Position numbers and translations under genes: made by a program
The notes under the pieces: generated by a model
Seen by the model: the letters and a program-made list of their open reading frames with translations, nothing else
What the model was told of the DNA's origin: nothing
Databases searched by the model: none
NCBI GenBank assembly: GCA_035540955.1
Contig: DATLFP010000259.1
Span: 1-10,645, forward strand
DNA: 10,645 nucleotides
Reading direction: 5' to 3'
Origin: DATLFP01 sp035540955
Lineage (GTDB): Bacteria; Actinomycetota; Acidimicrobiia; Acidimicrobiales; CADCSY01
In this document: piece after piece, positions 1 to 5,732 of the stretch
How positions within the stretch are numbered: position 1 is the first letter of the stretch
Layout of the letters: every line of letters starts with the position of its first letter

Positions 1-390
1 CCAGGTCGCGTAGGTCGAGAACTTGAACCCCTTGCGCCAGTCGAACTTCTCGACGGCGTGCATGAGCCCGAGGTTCCCCTCCTGGACCAGGTCGAGCAGC
101 GGCAGCCCCGACGCCTGGTACTTCTTGGCGATCGACACGACCAGGCGCAGGTTGGCCTGCACGAAGGTGCGCTCGGCCTCCTCGCCCTCCCGGACCTCCC
201 GGCGCAGCTCACGGCGACGGGCGGTGGTGAGGCGCTCGCCCGACTCGAGCTCGGCCCGAGCGGCCAACCCTCGCTCGTAGGCCTGGGACAGCCGCGCCTC
301 GTCGTCCTTGGTCAGGAGGTCGTACCGGCCGATGTCGGCCAGGTAGAGGCGGACGAGATCCTCATCCTCACGTTCACGGACCTTGGCCAC
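1..390 (-). CDS. RNA polymerase sigma-70 factor, RpoD/SigA-like (N-terminal part, runs off left edge)
   Basis: This is a sigma factor that directs RNA polymerase core to promoters. Translated from the GTG at 390, the first 130 residues are visible and the gene continues past base 1. Residues about 8-45 (EDLVRLYLADIGRYDLLTKD and following) match sigma region 1.2. Residues about 79-130 match regions 2.1-2.3, with the hallmark NLRLVVSIAKKY, LDLVQEGNLGLMHAVEKFDW and KGFKFSTYATW segments typical of group 1 and group 2 factors. There is no long acidic region 1.1, so a group 2 (HrdB/SigB-like) alternative factor is more likely than the main housekeeping one. The start was chosen because region 1.2 follows at once and a G-run lies about 4 bases upstream; the frame stays open further upstream, so a longer start is possible. 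It is divergent from the ABM gene at 506. Confidence 0.93.
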   Translation of the reverse strand, partial: MAKVREREDEDLVRLYLADIGRYDLLTKDDEARLSQAYERGLAARAELESGERLTTARRRELRREVREGEEAERTFVQANLRLVVSIAKKYQASGLPLLDLVQEGNLGLMHAVEKFDWRKGFKFSTYATW

Positions 391-414
391 GCGACCCCCC
401 AGCCGAGTGGTGCG

Positions 415-420
415 TACAGT
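415..420 (+). promoter_or_regulatory. Possible -10 element (TACAGT) in the divergent spacer
   Basis: The 115-base spacer 391-505 separates the divergent sigma factor and ABM genes. TACAGT fits the actinobacterial TANNNT -10 pattern and points toward the ABM gene, which would give an untranslated leader of roughly 80 bases. No convincing -35 lies upstream at the usual distance. This is a weak call from one hexamer. Confidence 0.25.
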
Positions 421-434
421 GACCGGCCGAGGTG

Positions 435-457
435 GCACCCGTCCGGTCGTCGGGTGC
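435..457. promoter_or_regulatory. 7-bp inverted repeat (GCACCCG / CGGGTGC) in the divergent spacer
   Basis: GCACCCG at 435-441 is followed by a perfect inverted copy at 451-457 with a 9-base loop. It could fold as a leader hairpin of the ABM transcript or serve as a protein-binding site between the divergent genes. No family can be assigned. Confidence 0.35.
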
Positions 458-473
458 AGCCTGGGTTCGACAC

Positions 474-487
474 TGACGCTTGCGTCA
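474..487. promoter_or_regulatory. Palindromic operator candidate TGACGC-TT-GCGTCA
   Basis: A perfect 14-base palindrome with 6-bp arms and a 2-base centre lies 18 bases before the ABM start codon and just before its Shine-Dalgarno sequence. Short, tight palindromes of the TGAC...GTCA type are typical of TetR-family operators in actinobacteria. The regulator is not encoded in the window. Its position suggests repression of the ABM-ECF gene run; this is inferred from position and symmetry only. Confidence 0.45.
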
Positions 488-505
488 CCTGCCGCGAGGA
501 GCCCG

Positions 506-847
506 ATGGCCGACGCCCTTCCCGATGCCGAGGAGCAGCGCGAGGTCGAGCTGACGATCGTCACCATGGAGTTCCGCTCCGAACGGCCCGAAGCCCTCAT
601 GCCGGTGCTGGCCAAGTACGTGGTGCTGAGCCGTGGTCACCCCGGTTGCCGCAACATCGATCTGTGCGCCTCGGTGGCCACCCCCGGCCGCTACGTCATC
701 ATCGAGAAGTGGGACTCGCCCGAGGCCCAGCGGGCGCACTTCGACTCCGCCGAGATGGTCGAGATGGCCCGGGCCTGCACCGGTCTGCTCGCCTCGCCCC
801 CCGGCATCGACCTGCTCGAGGGGATCTCCGCCCACGATCTCGCCTAG
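506..847 (+). CDS. ABM-fold (putative quinol monooxygenase family) protein
   Basis: The 113-residue product has the layout of the antibiotic biosynthesis monooxygenase (ABM, dimeric ferredoxin-like barrel) family: an opening strand VELTIVTMEFRSE, a helix (ALMPVLAKYVVLSRGHPGC), a middle strand pair ending in RYVIIEKWDSPEAQRAHF, and a final helix with a conserved-looking D/E-rich end. Family members act on quinone-like or polyketide substrates or detoxify reactive species without a bound cofactor; many are uncharacterised. ATG at 506 is favoured over the earlier in-frame ATG at 383 because GAGGA lies 5 bases upstream of it and because the extra 41 residues are low in fold content. The gene ends 3 bases before the ECF sigma start, so the two are probably cotranscribed and coupled. 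The substrate cannot be told from sequence. Confidence 0.85.
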   Translation: MADALPDAEEQREVELTIVTMEFRSERPEALMPVLAKYVVLSRGHPGCRNIDLCASVATPGRYVIIEKWDSPEAQRAHFDSAEMVEMARACTGLLASPPGIDLLEGISAHDLA

Positions 848-850
848 CCG

Positions 851-1420
851 GTGGCCGACCCGGGGCTCGGTGAAGCCTTCGCCAGCATCCTGGCCGCCGC
901 CCGCACCGGCGAGGCGTGGGCCTTCGAGCGGCTCTTCGACTGGCTCGGTCGCCCGGTGGCCGGGTACCTCCGAGGCGCGGGCGTCGAGGACCCCGACGGG
1001 CTCGCCAACGAGGTCTTCCTCCGGGTCTTCGGGGGGGTCGGGCGCTTCGAGGGCACGGAGGCCCGGTTCCGGTCGTGGGTCTTCGCCATCGCCCACAACC
1101 TCGTGATCGACGAGCGCCGCCGCCGGAGCCGCCGCCCGACGCAGGCGCCGCTCGAGGGCGAGGTGGGCGAGGGCGTCCCGGCCGCCGAGGACGCCGTGCT
1201 CGCCGGACTCGGCGACGAGCGGGTCCAGGCCCTGCTCGACACCCTCGCCCCCGACCAGCGGGACGTCGTGCTCCTACGGGTGGTGGCCGACCTCAGCATC
1301 GAGGACACGGCGGCCGCCCTCGGCAAGCGGCCGGGGGCGGTGAAGTCGCTCCAGCACCGCGCCTTCGCCACGCTTCGGAGACGTCTCGCCACCGAAGGGG
1401 AGGAGGGCGTATCCCCGTGA
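851..1420 (+). CDS. ECF-type RNA polymerase sigma factor
   Basis: The 189-residue product has the two-domain layout and usual length of extracytoplasmic function sigma factors. Region 2 spans about residues 20-95, with DPDGLANEVFLRVFGGVGRF, then the FRSWVFAIAHNLVIDERRRR core-binding and -10 recognition segment. An acidic linker follows (about 98-120), and region 4 spans about 125-182, with LDTLAPDQRDVVLLRVVADL and the helix-turn-helix LSIEDTAAALGKRPGAVKSL. The QHRAFATLRRRL ending is typical of actinobacterial ECF groups near SigD. Start GTG 851 lies 3 bases after the ABM stop with no Shine-Dalgarno, so it probably relies on ribosomes finishing the ABM gene. Its stop overlaps the next start (GTGA). 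It likely responds to an envelope or redox signal through the membrane protein encoded next. Confidence 0.95.
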   Translation: MADPGLGEAFASILAAARTGEAWAFERLFDWLGRPVAGYLRGAGVEDPDGLANEVFLRVFGGVGRFEGTEARFRSWVFAIAHNLVIDERRRRSRRPTQAPLEGEVGEGVPAAEDAVLAGLGDERVQALLDTLAPDQRDVVLLRVVADLSIEDTAAALGKRPGAVKSLQHRAFATLRRRLATEGEEGVSP

Positions 1421-2133
1421 GCGGGCCCCACGTTCACCGCGACGACATGTTCGACGACGACCCCGCCATCGCCGCGTTCGCGCGAGACCTCCGAGCGGCC
1501 GCCGACGCCGCTCCGGCCCCGGCCGCCGGTCCCGCGCTGGCCGAGGTGCTCGCCGGTCGCGCCCCCGCCCCGTCGTACCCCGGCCCGGTGCCCGACGGCC
1601 GTACGCCGTCCCGTCCCGGCCGCCGGCGGGCGCTGCGGGCGGCGCTGGGTGGCGCGGTGGCGGCCACCGTGGTCAGCACCCTGGGAGTGGCCGGCGCGCT
1701 GCCCGCCCCGGTGCAGCGTCAGGTGGCCAGGGTCGCCGACGTGATCGGCCTCGACCTGCCCGGCGACGATCCGGCGCCGGCCATGGTCGACCCCGCCCCG
1801 AGCGGTCCGCCGGCGTCACCGCCCGCGACGGGCCGCCCGCCGATGAGCCCGGTCGCGCCGGGCGAGGACCCCGATCGGGGCCACGGCAACGAGGACGACG
1901 GCGTCGACGGCGACAACCCCGGCCGGGGGCTGGAAGAGCGGGAGGATCCCGGTCGCAGCGGTCGGCGGGGCGAGGTTCCCGCCGACCCCGGCCCGTCCCG
2001 CGACGAGGGCGGTCCGGTCGCCGAGCGCCGGGCCGACGCCGAGCATCGGGCCGACCTCGAGCGCCGACCCGCTGATCGGGGCGAGGACGAGGTCGAAGAC
2101 GACGTCGACGTGATCGAGACCGGGCGGCCGTAA
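1417..2133 (+). CDS. Putative anti-sigma factor: single-pass membrane protein, no zinc motif
   Basis: This 238-residue protein is translated from a GTG overlapping the ECF sigma stop (GTGA), after GGGGAGGAGGG about 10 bases upstream. The N-terminus holds FDDDPAIAAFARDLRAAADA (residues 12-31), a short acidic helix resembling the sigma-binding segment of RsdA-type anti-sigma factors. A Pro/Ala linker follows, then one membrane helix (about 73-95, flanked by RPGRRR), then LPAPVQRQVARVADVIGLDL, an amphipathic stretch common in actinobacterial proteins next to ECF factors. From about residue 118 the tail is disordered and rich in Pro, Asp, Glu and Arg, predicted outside the cell. The HxxxCxxC zinc anti-sigma motif is absent. 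The anti-sigma role is inferred from neighbour and layout, not from a clear domain. ATG 1447 (residue 11) is an alternative start. Confidence 0.7.
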   Translation: MSGPHVHRDDMFDDDPAIAAFARDLRAAADAAPAPAAGPALAEVLAGRAPAPSYPGPVPDGRTPSRPGRRRALRAALGGAVAATVVSTLGVAGALPAPVQRQVARVADVIGLDLPGDDPAPAMVDPAPSGPPASPPATGRPPMSPVAPGEDPDRGHGNEDDGVDGDNPGRGLEEREDPGRSGRRGEVPADPGPSRDEGGPVAERRADAEHRADLERRPADRGEDEVEDDVDVIETGRP

Positions 2134-2193
2134 CCCGGCGGTCGAGTTCGACGTTCACCGACCCGAACGCCGCCAACCCGGCGGCCGCACCCG

Positions 2194-2703
2194 ATGGAGC
2201 AAGCCCCGATGCTGCAGACCTTCGTCACCGCTCTCACCTCGAAGGCAGCCGTCGCAGTCGCCATCGGCACGCTGGTCGCCGGGACGGCGGCCACCGCCGC
2301 ACCCGTCCTCACCGGCGGCGGCCGGCCCGATGTCGTCCCGCCCAAGGCGGCCGAGGTCCTCGACGTCGAGGCCGCCGACAACGCCACCTCGGCCGCCGCG
2401 TCCGACGAGCGGCCCGAGGCCGCGACGTTCGGCGCCTCGGTCGCCGAGGACGCCCGCGACGGCGGCGTCGACGGCCAGGAGATCAGCGAGCGGGCCCGTC
2501 AGCGCAACGACGAGCGCCGCGAGGCCCGAGGTGCCGGCGACGGCCACGACGGTCCCCCGGCCGAGCGCGGCGCGTTCGGCGCCTCCGTCGCCGAGGACGC
2601 CTCCGACGGCGGCGTCGACGGCCAGGAGATCAGCGAGCGGGCCCGCGACCGCAACCCCGGCACCGCCGACGACGACCAGGACGACGACGACCAAGACGAC
2701 TAG
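2194..2703 (+). CDS. Exported acidic protein with two 27-residue repeats
   Basis: I do not recognise a named family. The 169-residue product (or 164 from ATG 2209) starts with an export signal: TSKAAVAVAIGTLVAGTAATAA at about 15-36, with probable cleavage before PVL. An Ala-rich acidic segment follows. Two near-identical units starting FGASVAEDA and running through DGGVDGQEISERAR to RN occupy residues 79-105 and 128-154, and the tail is almost all Asp. No cysteines or catalytic motif are seen. ATG 2209 has GGAG 9 bases upstream, whereas ATG 2194 has no Shine-Dalgarno; the signal peptide fits either. It follows the putative anti-sigma gene by 60 bases and ends before a strong terminator, so it may be the last gene of that operon. 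The acidic repeats suggest divalent cation or surface binding, which is speculation. Confidence 0.75.
   Translation: MEQAPMLQTFVTALTSKAAVAVAIGTLVAGTAATAAPVLTGGGRPDVVPPKAAEVLDVEAADNATSAAASDERPEAATFGASVAEDARDGGVDGQEISERARQRNDERREARGAGDGHDGPPAERGAFGASVAEDASDGGVDGQEISERARDRNPGTADDDQDDDDQDD
2428..2508 (+). repeat. Internal repeat unit 1 (27 codons)
   Basis: First copy of the in-frame 81-base unit coding FGASVAEDARDGGVDGQEIS and seven further residues. It differs from copy 2 at only 6 of 81 bases, so the duplication is visible in DNA and not just in protein. Confidence 0.9.
2575..2655 (+). repeat. Internal repeat unit 2 (27 codons)
   Basis: Second copy, starting 147 bases after copy 1, with 3 residue differences (S for R, then RD for RQ and a neighbouring change). 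The stretch between copies is Arg/Gly/Asp-rich and unrelated to the unit. Confidence 0.9.
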
Positions 2704-2729
2704 GCGTACGCGGCCAGGCCGTGTGCAAG

Positions 2730-2763
2730 GAAGGAGGGCGCCACTCCCCTGGCGCCCTTCTTC
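2730..2763. terminator. Bidirectional terminator hairpin between convergent genes
   Basis: A 14-bp stem (with one G-T wobble) and a 6-base CTCCCC loop: the left arm contains AAGGAGGGCGCCA and the right arm TGGCGCCCTTCTT. It sits between the plus-strand gene ending at 2703 and the minus-strand gene ending at 2782. The flanks are A- and T-containing on each side (AAGG / CTTCTT) but lack a long U-run, as is usual in high-GC actinobacteria. Confidence 0.85.
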
Positions 2764-2781
2764 GCGTCTGGCTTCAGGCCG

Positions 2782-3336
2782 TCAGCCGACGGGCGTGCGC
2801 GTCGGCTCGGTCTCGTCGCAGATGGCCTGGATGTCGGCCCACGTGAGGCCCTCGGCCGCCCACAGCCGCTCGAAGGCGGCGTCGGCGAGGTCGGAGAAGC
2901 CGTGACGGTTCCGGAAGTGGTAGAGCCGGCGCTGACGCTGCACGGGGTAACCGAGCCGGTCCAGCCGCCCGATGCAGTAGGTGTCCCACGCCGTGGTCTG
3001 GGCCAGCGTCAGCTCGTCGTCGGCCGGCGGCTCGCCGAACGCTGGGTCGAGCCGGTCCCGCACCCGCAGGAGCCACTTGCCGGCCACGTCGCACACCGCA
3101 CGGTCGCTCATGTGGCGGGGGCGCTTCGGATCCTCGAACGCGCCACCCTCGACCGACAGCACCACCGGGTCGACGGAGGTGACCCGGGCCCGGCCGAGCG
3201 GCGTGCTCTCGTCGACCTCGATCAGGACGTCGCGGTCGAGGCCGATCTGTCCGGCCAGCTTCTCGACCAGCTCGGCGATGCGGGCGCCGTCGAAGAAGAC
3301 GAACTTCCACTCCTCGGGCGTGACGGTGACCGCCAT
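2782..3336 (-). CDS. Conserved-looking protein of unknown function, third gene of ferritin-like operon
   Basis: I do not recognise this 184-residue protein. Its start ATG (3336-3334) overlaps the stop of the upstream DUF455-like gene by one base (TGATG), so the two are almost certainly translated together. The N-terminal half is alpha/beta in character (EEWKFVFFDGARIAELVEKL, then RDVLIEVDESTP and ARVTSVDPVVLSVEGGAFED). The C-terminal half is helical and rich in aromatic and basic residues (DTYCIGRLDRLGYPVQRQRR, then LYHFRNRHGFSDLADAAFER and LTWADIQAICDE). There is no signal peptide or membrane segment, so it is probably cytosolic. Cysteines are few (in AVCDVAGKW, DTYCIGR and AICDE). The context suggests an accessory, maturation or substrate-handling role for the adjacent ferritin-like proteins; this is inference from synteny. 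Confidence 0.85.
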   Translation of the reverse strand: MAVTVTPEEWKFVFFDGARIAELVEKLAGQIGLDRDVLIEVDESTPLGRARVTSVDPVVLSVEGGAFEDPKRPRHMSDRAVCDVAGKWLLRVRDRLDPAFGEPPADDELTLAQTTAWDTYCIGRLDRLGYPVQRQRRLYHFRNRHGFSDLADAAFERLWAAEGLTWADIQAICDETEPTRTPVG

Positions 3337-4163
3337 CAGCCAGCGGCGCCGAGCGTCTCCCGGCGAGCCTCCATCGACAGATCGTTGATCTCGTCGATCT
3401 CGGCGTCCGAGAAGCCCGCCAGCTCACGGAAGCGGCGGGCGAGCTTGATCGGGCTGTCGTCGTCCTCGCCGCGGAAGCCGCCGAAGGAGAACAGCTTGTC
3501 GACGATGCGCTGGAACTCGAGGGCCCGCTCGCGCCGCTCGGGGTCCTTCTCGGTGAGGCGCCGCAGCCAGTCGCTGCCCATCTTCACGTGGGTGACCTCG
3601 TCGGCCAGCATCCAGTCCTCGCAGAACTCGAGCACGGGGTCACCGGCGACGTCGCCGAAGTCGCGCATCGTGTTGAACACGTCGATGGCGAGGCCTTCGA
3701 GCGCCCGGTTGACGCCGGTGAGGCGCAGCACCGGGTCGGGGTTGCAGGCCGCCTGGTAGAGGAAGCCGTTCTCGGAGAACTCGCCGAGCTCGGTGCCCAT
3801 CCAGTCGCTCAGCTTCACGCTGATCTCGCAGTGACGGGCCTCGTCCCAGCACTGGCGGGCCATGTCGAGCTTGAGCTCGAACGGGGCCTGGTCGTCGCCC
3901 TTGCCGGTCTCGAAGTCCCAGCACGTGCGCCCGGCCCCCTCGAGGGCCTGGATCTCGCCCACGAAGATGCCGTGCATCAACGAGCGGGCGGCATCGGGCG
4001 CCTCGGGACGGTCGGGGGTCAGCCGGGTGGGGCCGCGGCCGGACTTCTTGTCCGACGCCCCCAGACCGATCTGGCCACGCGGGTCGTTGAACCGCTCTTC
4101 GTTCGAGATCCGGACGAAGCGGCCATCGCGGGCCAGCAGCTCAGCCGGGAAGATCTTCCTCAT
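3336..4163 (-). CDS. Ferritin-like di-iron protein, DUF455-like
   Basis: The 275-residue product shows four helices carrying a complete ferritin-like di-iron ligand set: E70 in HGIFVGEIQALEGAGR, E108-x-x-H111 in WDEARHCEISVKL, E156 in NRALEGLAIDVFNTMRDFGD, and E189-x-x-H192 in LADEVTHVKMGSDWLRRL. The spacing and the LEGLAIDV...DEVTHV..GSDW pattern resemble the DUF455 family, whose chemistry is unestablished. The N-terminal 60 residues (FPAELLARDGRFVRISNEER and on) have no recognised fold and the C-terminus is helical. Start ATG 4163 has a perfect GGAGGT 6 bases upstream, while an upstream in-frame extension would overlap the preceding gene. It overlaps that gene's stop (ATGA) and the next gene's start. 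No signal or membrane segment is seen. An oxidase, oxygenase or hydroxylase function is plausible but unproven. Confidence 0.88.
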   Translation of the reverse strand: MRKIFPAELLARDGRFVRISNEERFNDPRGQIGLGASDKKSGRGPTRLTPDRPEAPDAARSLMHGIFVGEIQALEGAGRTCWDFETGKGDDQAPFELKLDMARQCWDEARHCEISVKLSDWMGTELGEFSENGFLYQAACNPDPVLRLTGVNRALEGLAIDVFNTMRDFGDVAGDPVLEFCEDWMLADEVTHVKMGSDWLRRLTEKDPERRERALEFQRIVDKLFSFGGFRGEDDDSPIKLARRFRELAGFSDAEIDEINDLSMEARRETLGAAG

Positions 4164-4813
4164 GCCCCCACCTCCGAGGTGACTTGCGTGGAACCAATTG
4201 AACCAGGACCGGCGACGCCTCCGGCGGCGAGCATCAGCTTCTCCAGCTTGACCTGGTGGGCTGCCGCCCGCTCGACCTCCTCGTCGGTCTCGATGAGCGA
4301 CTGCAGGATCATCTCGCCGTCCCGCCAGTCCTCGAACTCGTCCTGCAGGGCGAACTTCAGCGAGCGGATGGTCGGGGCGTCGGTGATGGTCGAGGTGTTG
4401 TTCAGATGGAACGTGTACGCCGCGATCTTGTGCGGGATCAGGACCCGGTAGACCCCGACGAGCTTCTCGATCGTCTGGTCCTGGTCCTCGGGCTCGGTCA
4501 TGGCCGCCATGAACGCCTCCATGCCCTCGGGCGGCACGGTGAGGCGCTCGGTGTTCATCTCCCGCAGCTCGGGAAGCCGCTTGTTCCACAGATCGGCGTG
4601 CCAGGCGTGGTGGTAGCAGTGGGTGCCGAGGCGCATCTTCACGTCGAGCTCGGGCACCGTGGCGATCCAGCCGCCCAGCGCCTCGAACAGCTTCATCTCG
4701 ACCCACTTGTAGTGACCGACGCGGCGGGCGGTCTCCTCGACGGAGAACGAGCCGGGCAGCTCGCGCCGGTCCCAGGGCGCGAAGGCGGGGCGGGGCTTCT
4801 TCGGGTCAGCCAT
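4160..4813 (-). CDS. Putative ferritin-like partner protein with non-canonical ligands
   Basis: The 217-residue product is mostly helical and appears related in layout to the ferritin-like superfamily. Helix 1 contains RVGHYKWVEMKLFEALGGWI (E39), helix 2 RLGTHCYHHAWHADLWNKRL (H66, H68, H69, H72), helix 3 VYRVLIPHKIAAYTFHLNNT (H128, H136), and helix 4 SLKFALQDEFEDWRDGEMIL (E159, D162). The usual E-x-x-H pair in helix 2 is replaced by H-x-x-H and that in helix 4 by E-x-x-D, so a metal site, if present, is unusual. Its stop overlaps the start of the DUF455-like gene (ATGA). The start ATG 4813 has only a weak GGGAT upstream. The overlap suggests fixed stoichiometry and a heteromeric complex with the downstream protein. 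The ferritin-like assignment is from helix pattern, not a certain family match. Confidence 0.65.
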   Translation of the reverse strand: MADPKKPRPAFAPWDRRELPGSFSVEETARRVGHYKWVEMKLFEALGGWIATVPELDVKMRLGTHCYHHAWHADLWNKRLPELREMNTERLTVPPEGMEAFMAAMTEPEDQDQTIEKLVGVYRVLIPHKIAAYTFHLNNTSTITDAPTIRSLKFALQDEFEDWRDGEMILQSLIETDEEVERAAAHQVKLEKLMLAAGGVAGPGSIGSTQVTSEVGA

Positions 4814-4819
4814 ATCCCG

Positions 4820-5731
4820 TCAGCCTGACTCGATATTGACCGTTTGGTCAAGGCTCTGGGACGGGTTGGCCGCCCGAAACTCCGACAGCAGGATCCCGGC
4901 GAGGATCAGGGCGGCGCCGGCGGCCCCGGCGGCCCCGAGCCGCTCGCCGTCGAGGTAGCCGAGCCCGGCGGCGAACACCGGCTCGAGCATGAGGACGAGG
5001 GCGGTGCGGGAGGCGCTGACGCGGCGCTGGCCCCACAGCTGCAGGCCGAAGGCCACGGCGTTCACCACGACCCCCGTGTAGAGCGCCGCCAGCCAGGCCG
5101 ACGCCGGGAACCCGTAGCCGCCGAGGAGCAGGCCCGGCCCGGCAAGGGCCGCCGCCACCAGCGCGAACTGGACGGCGTTGAGGATCACGAGATCGTGGCG
5201 GTGCACGACCTCGGCGAGCACGAGGATGTGCGCGGCGAAGGCGACGGCGCACAGGACCGACAGCACCTCGCCCCGGCCGAAGCCGATGCCGGCACCCTCG
5301 GTGAGCAGGTAGAGCCCGGCGACGGCGAGGGCGACCCCGCCCACGGTCGCGGGGCGGGGCGGGCGCCGCAGGACCACGGCCGACAGCAGCGGCACGAAGA
5401 CCACGAGCAGGTAGGTGAGGAAGGCGCTGACCGACGACGTCGTGTACTGCAGACCGGTCGTCTGGAACACGTAGCCCGCCGCCAGCGCCGTGGCCGCGAG
5501 CGCGCCGTCACGCCACAGCCCCGTTGTGCGCGCCCGTGCCGGGATACCGGCACGAGCGCGCACAACGGCGAGCGGCAGCAGGACGATCGCCCCGATGCCG
5601 AACCGGGCGACGATGAACGGGATCGGCTCGACGTCCTCGACCGCGTCCTGCATCACGAGGAACGTGGTGCCGAAGAGGAACGCCGCCCCGGCGAGGGCCA
5701 GGTCGGCGCGCAGCGTCGTCCGCGACAGCAC
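4820..5731 (-). CDS. EamA/DMT-superfamily transporter
   Basis: The 303-residue inner-membrane protein has the length and ten-helix layout of drug/metabolite transporters, built from two EamA repeats (about residues 8-140 and 150-285). Typical segments are ALAGAAFLFGTTFLVMQDAV, then the FIVARFGIGAIVLLPL helix, YVFQTTGLQYTTSSVSAFLT near the end of repeat one, and QRRVSASRTALVLMLEPVFA in repeat two. The substrate cannot be told; relatives export amino acids, metabolites or drugs. The GTG start at 5731 has only GAGAAG directly adjacent as a poor Shine-Dalgarno. The loop between helices 2 and 3 (residues about 55-71, containing VVRARAGIPARARTTG) is encoded by a 48-bp inverted repeat that looks inserted. 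The 3' end carries a putative operator for the next operon, 6 bases downstream. Confidence 0.93.
   Translation of the reverse strand: MLSRTTLRADLALAGAAFLFGTTFLVMQDAVEDVEPIPFIVARFGIGAIVLLPLAVVRARAGIPARARTTGLWRDGALAATALAAGYVFQTTGLQYTTSSVSAFLTYLLVVFVPLLSAVVLRRPPRPATVGGVALAVAGLYLLTEGAGIGFGRGEVLSVLCAVAFAAHILVLAEVVHRHDLVILNAVQFALVAAALAGPGLLLGGYGFPASAWLAALYTGVVVNAVAFGLQLWGQRRVSASRTALVLMLEPVFAAGLGYLDGERLGAAGAAGAALILAGILLSEFRAANPSQSLDQTVNIESG
4836..4851. promoter_or_regulatory. TetR-type operator candidate TTGACC-GTTT-GGTCAA
   Basis: A perfect 6-bp inverted repeat with a 4-base centre lies 22 bases before the first gene of the ferritin-like operon and within the last codons of the EamA gene upstream. 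Such TTGACC...GGTCAA palindromes are a common TetR-family operator shape in actinobacteria. The minus-strand half TTGACC could also act as a -35 hexamer, but no convincing -10 follows. No regulator gene is present in the window. Confidence 0.5.
5521..5568. repeat. 48-bp near-perfect inverted repeat inside the transporter gene
   Basis: Two 22-base arms (left starts CCGTTGTGCGCGC, right ends GCGCGCACAACGG) surround the 4-base centre GATA at 5543-5546, with a single mismatch (position 5534). It is read in frame as a basic loop segment of the transporter. The arm length and perfection are far beyond what coding constraint would give, which suggests a small palindromic repetitive element that inserted into a tolerant loop. 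Confidence 0.9.
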
Positions 5732-5732
5732 T

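Noticed and set aside
485..1096. A 203-codon minus-strand open frame opposite the ABM and ECF genes
   Set aside because: Low-complexity Gly/Glu/Leu-rich sequence without motifs; the plus strand encodes two recognisable families with ribosome site and gene coupling.
2141..2184. Small inverted repeats (GTCGA-GT-TCGAC and CCGCC...GGCGG) between the anti-sigma and repeat-protein genes
   Set aside because: Five-base arms are expected by chance in DNA this GC-rich, and no loop or flank supports a terminator or operator.
4164..4706. N-terminal extension of the DUF455-like protein to a start near 4706
   Set aside because: It would overlap almost all of the ferritin-like partner gene in another frame and is Arg/Ala/His-rich; the ATG at 4163 has a perfect GGAGGT at good spacing.
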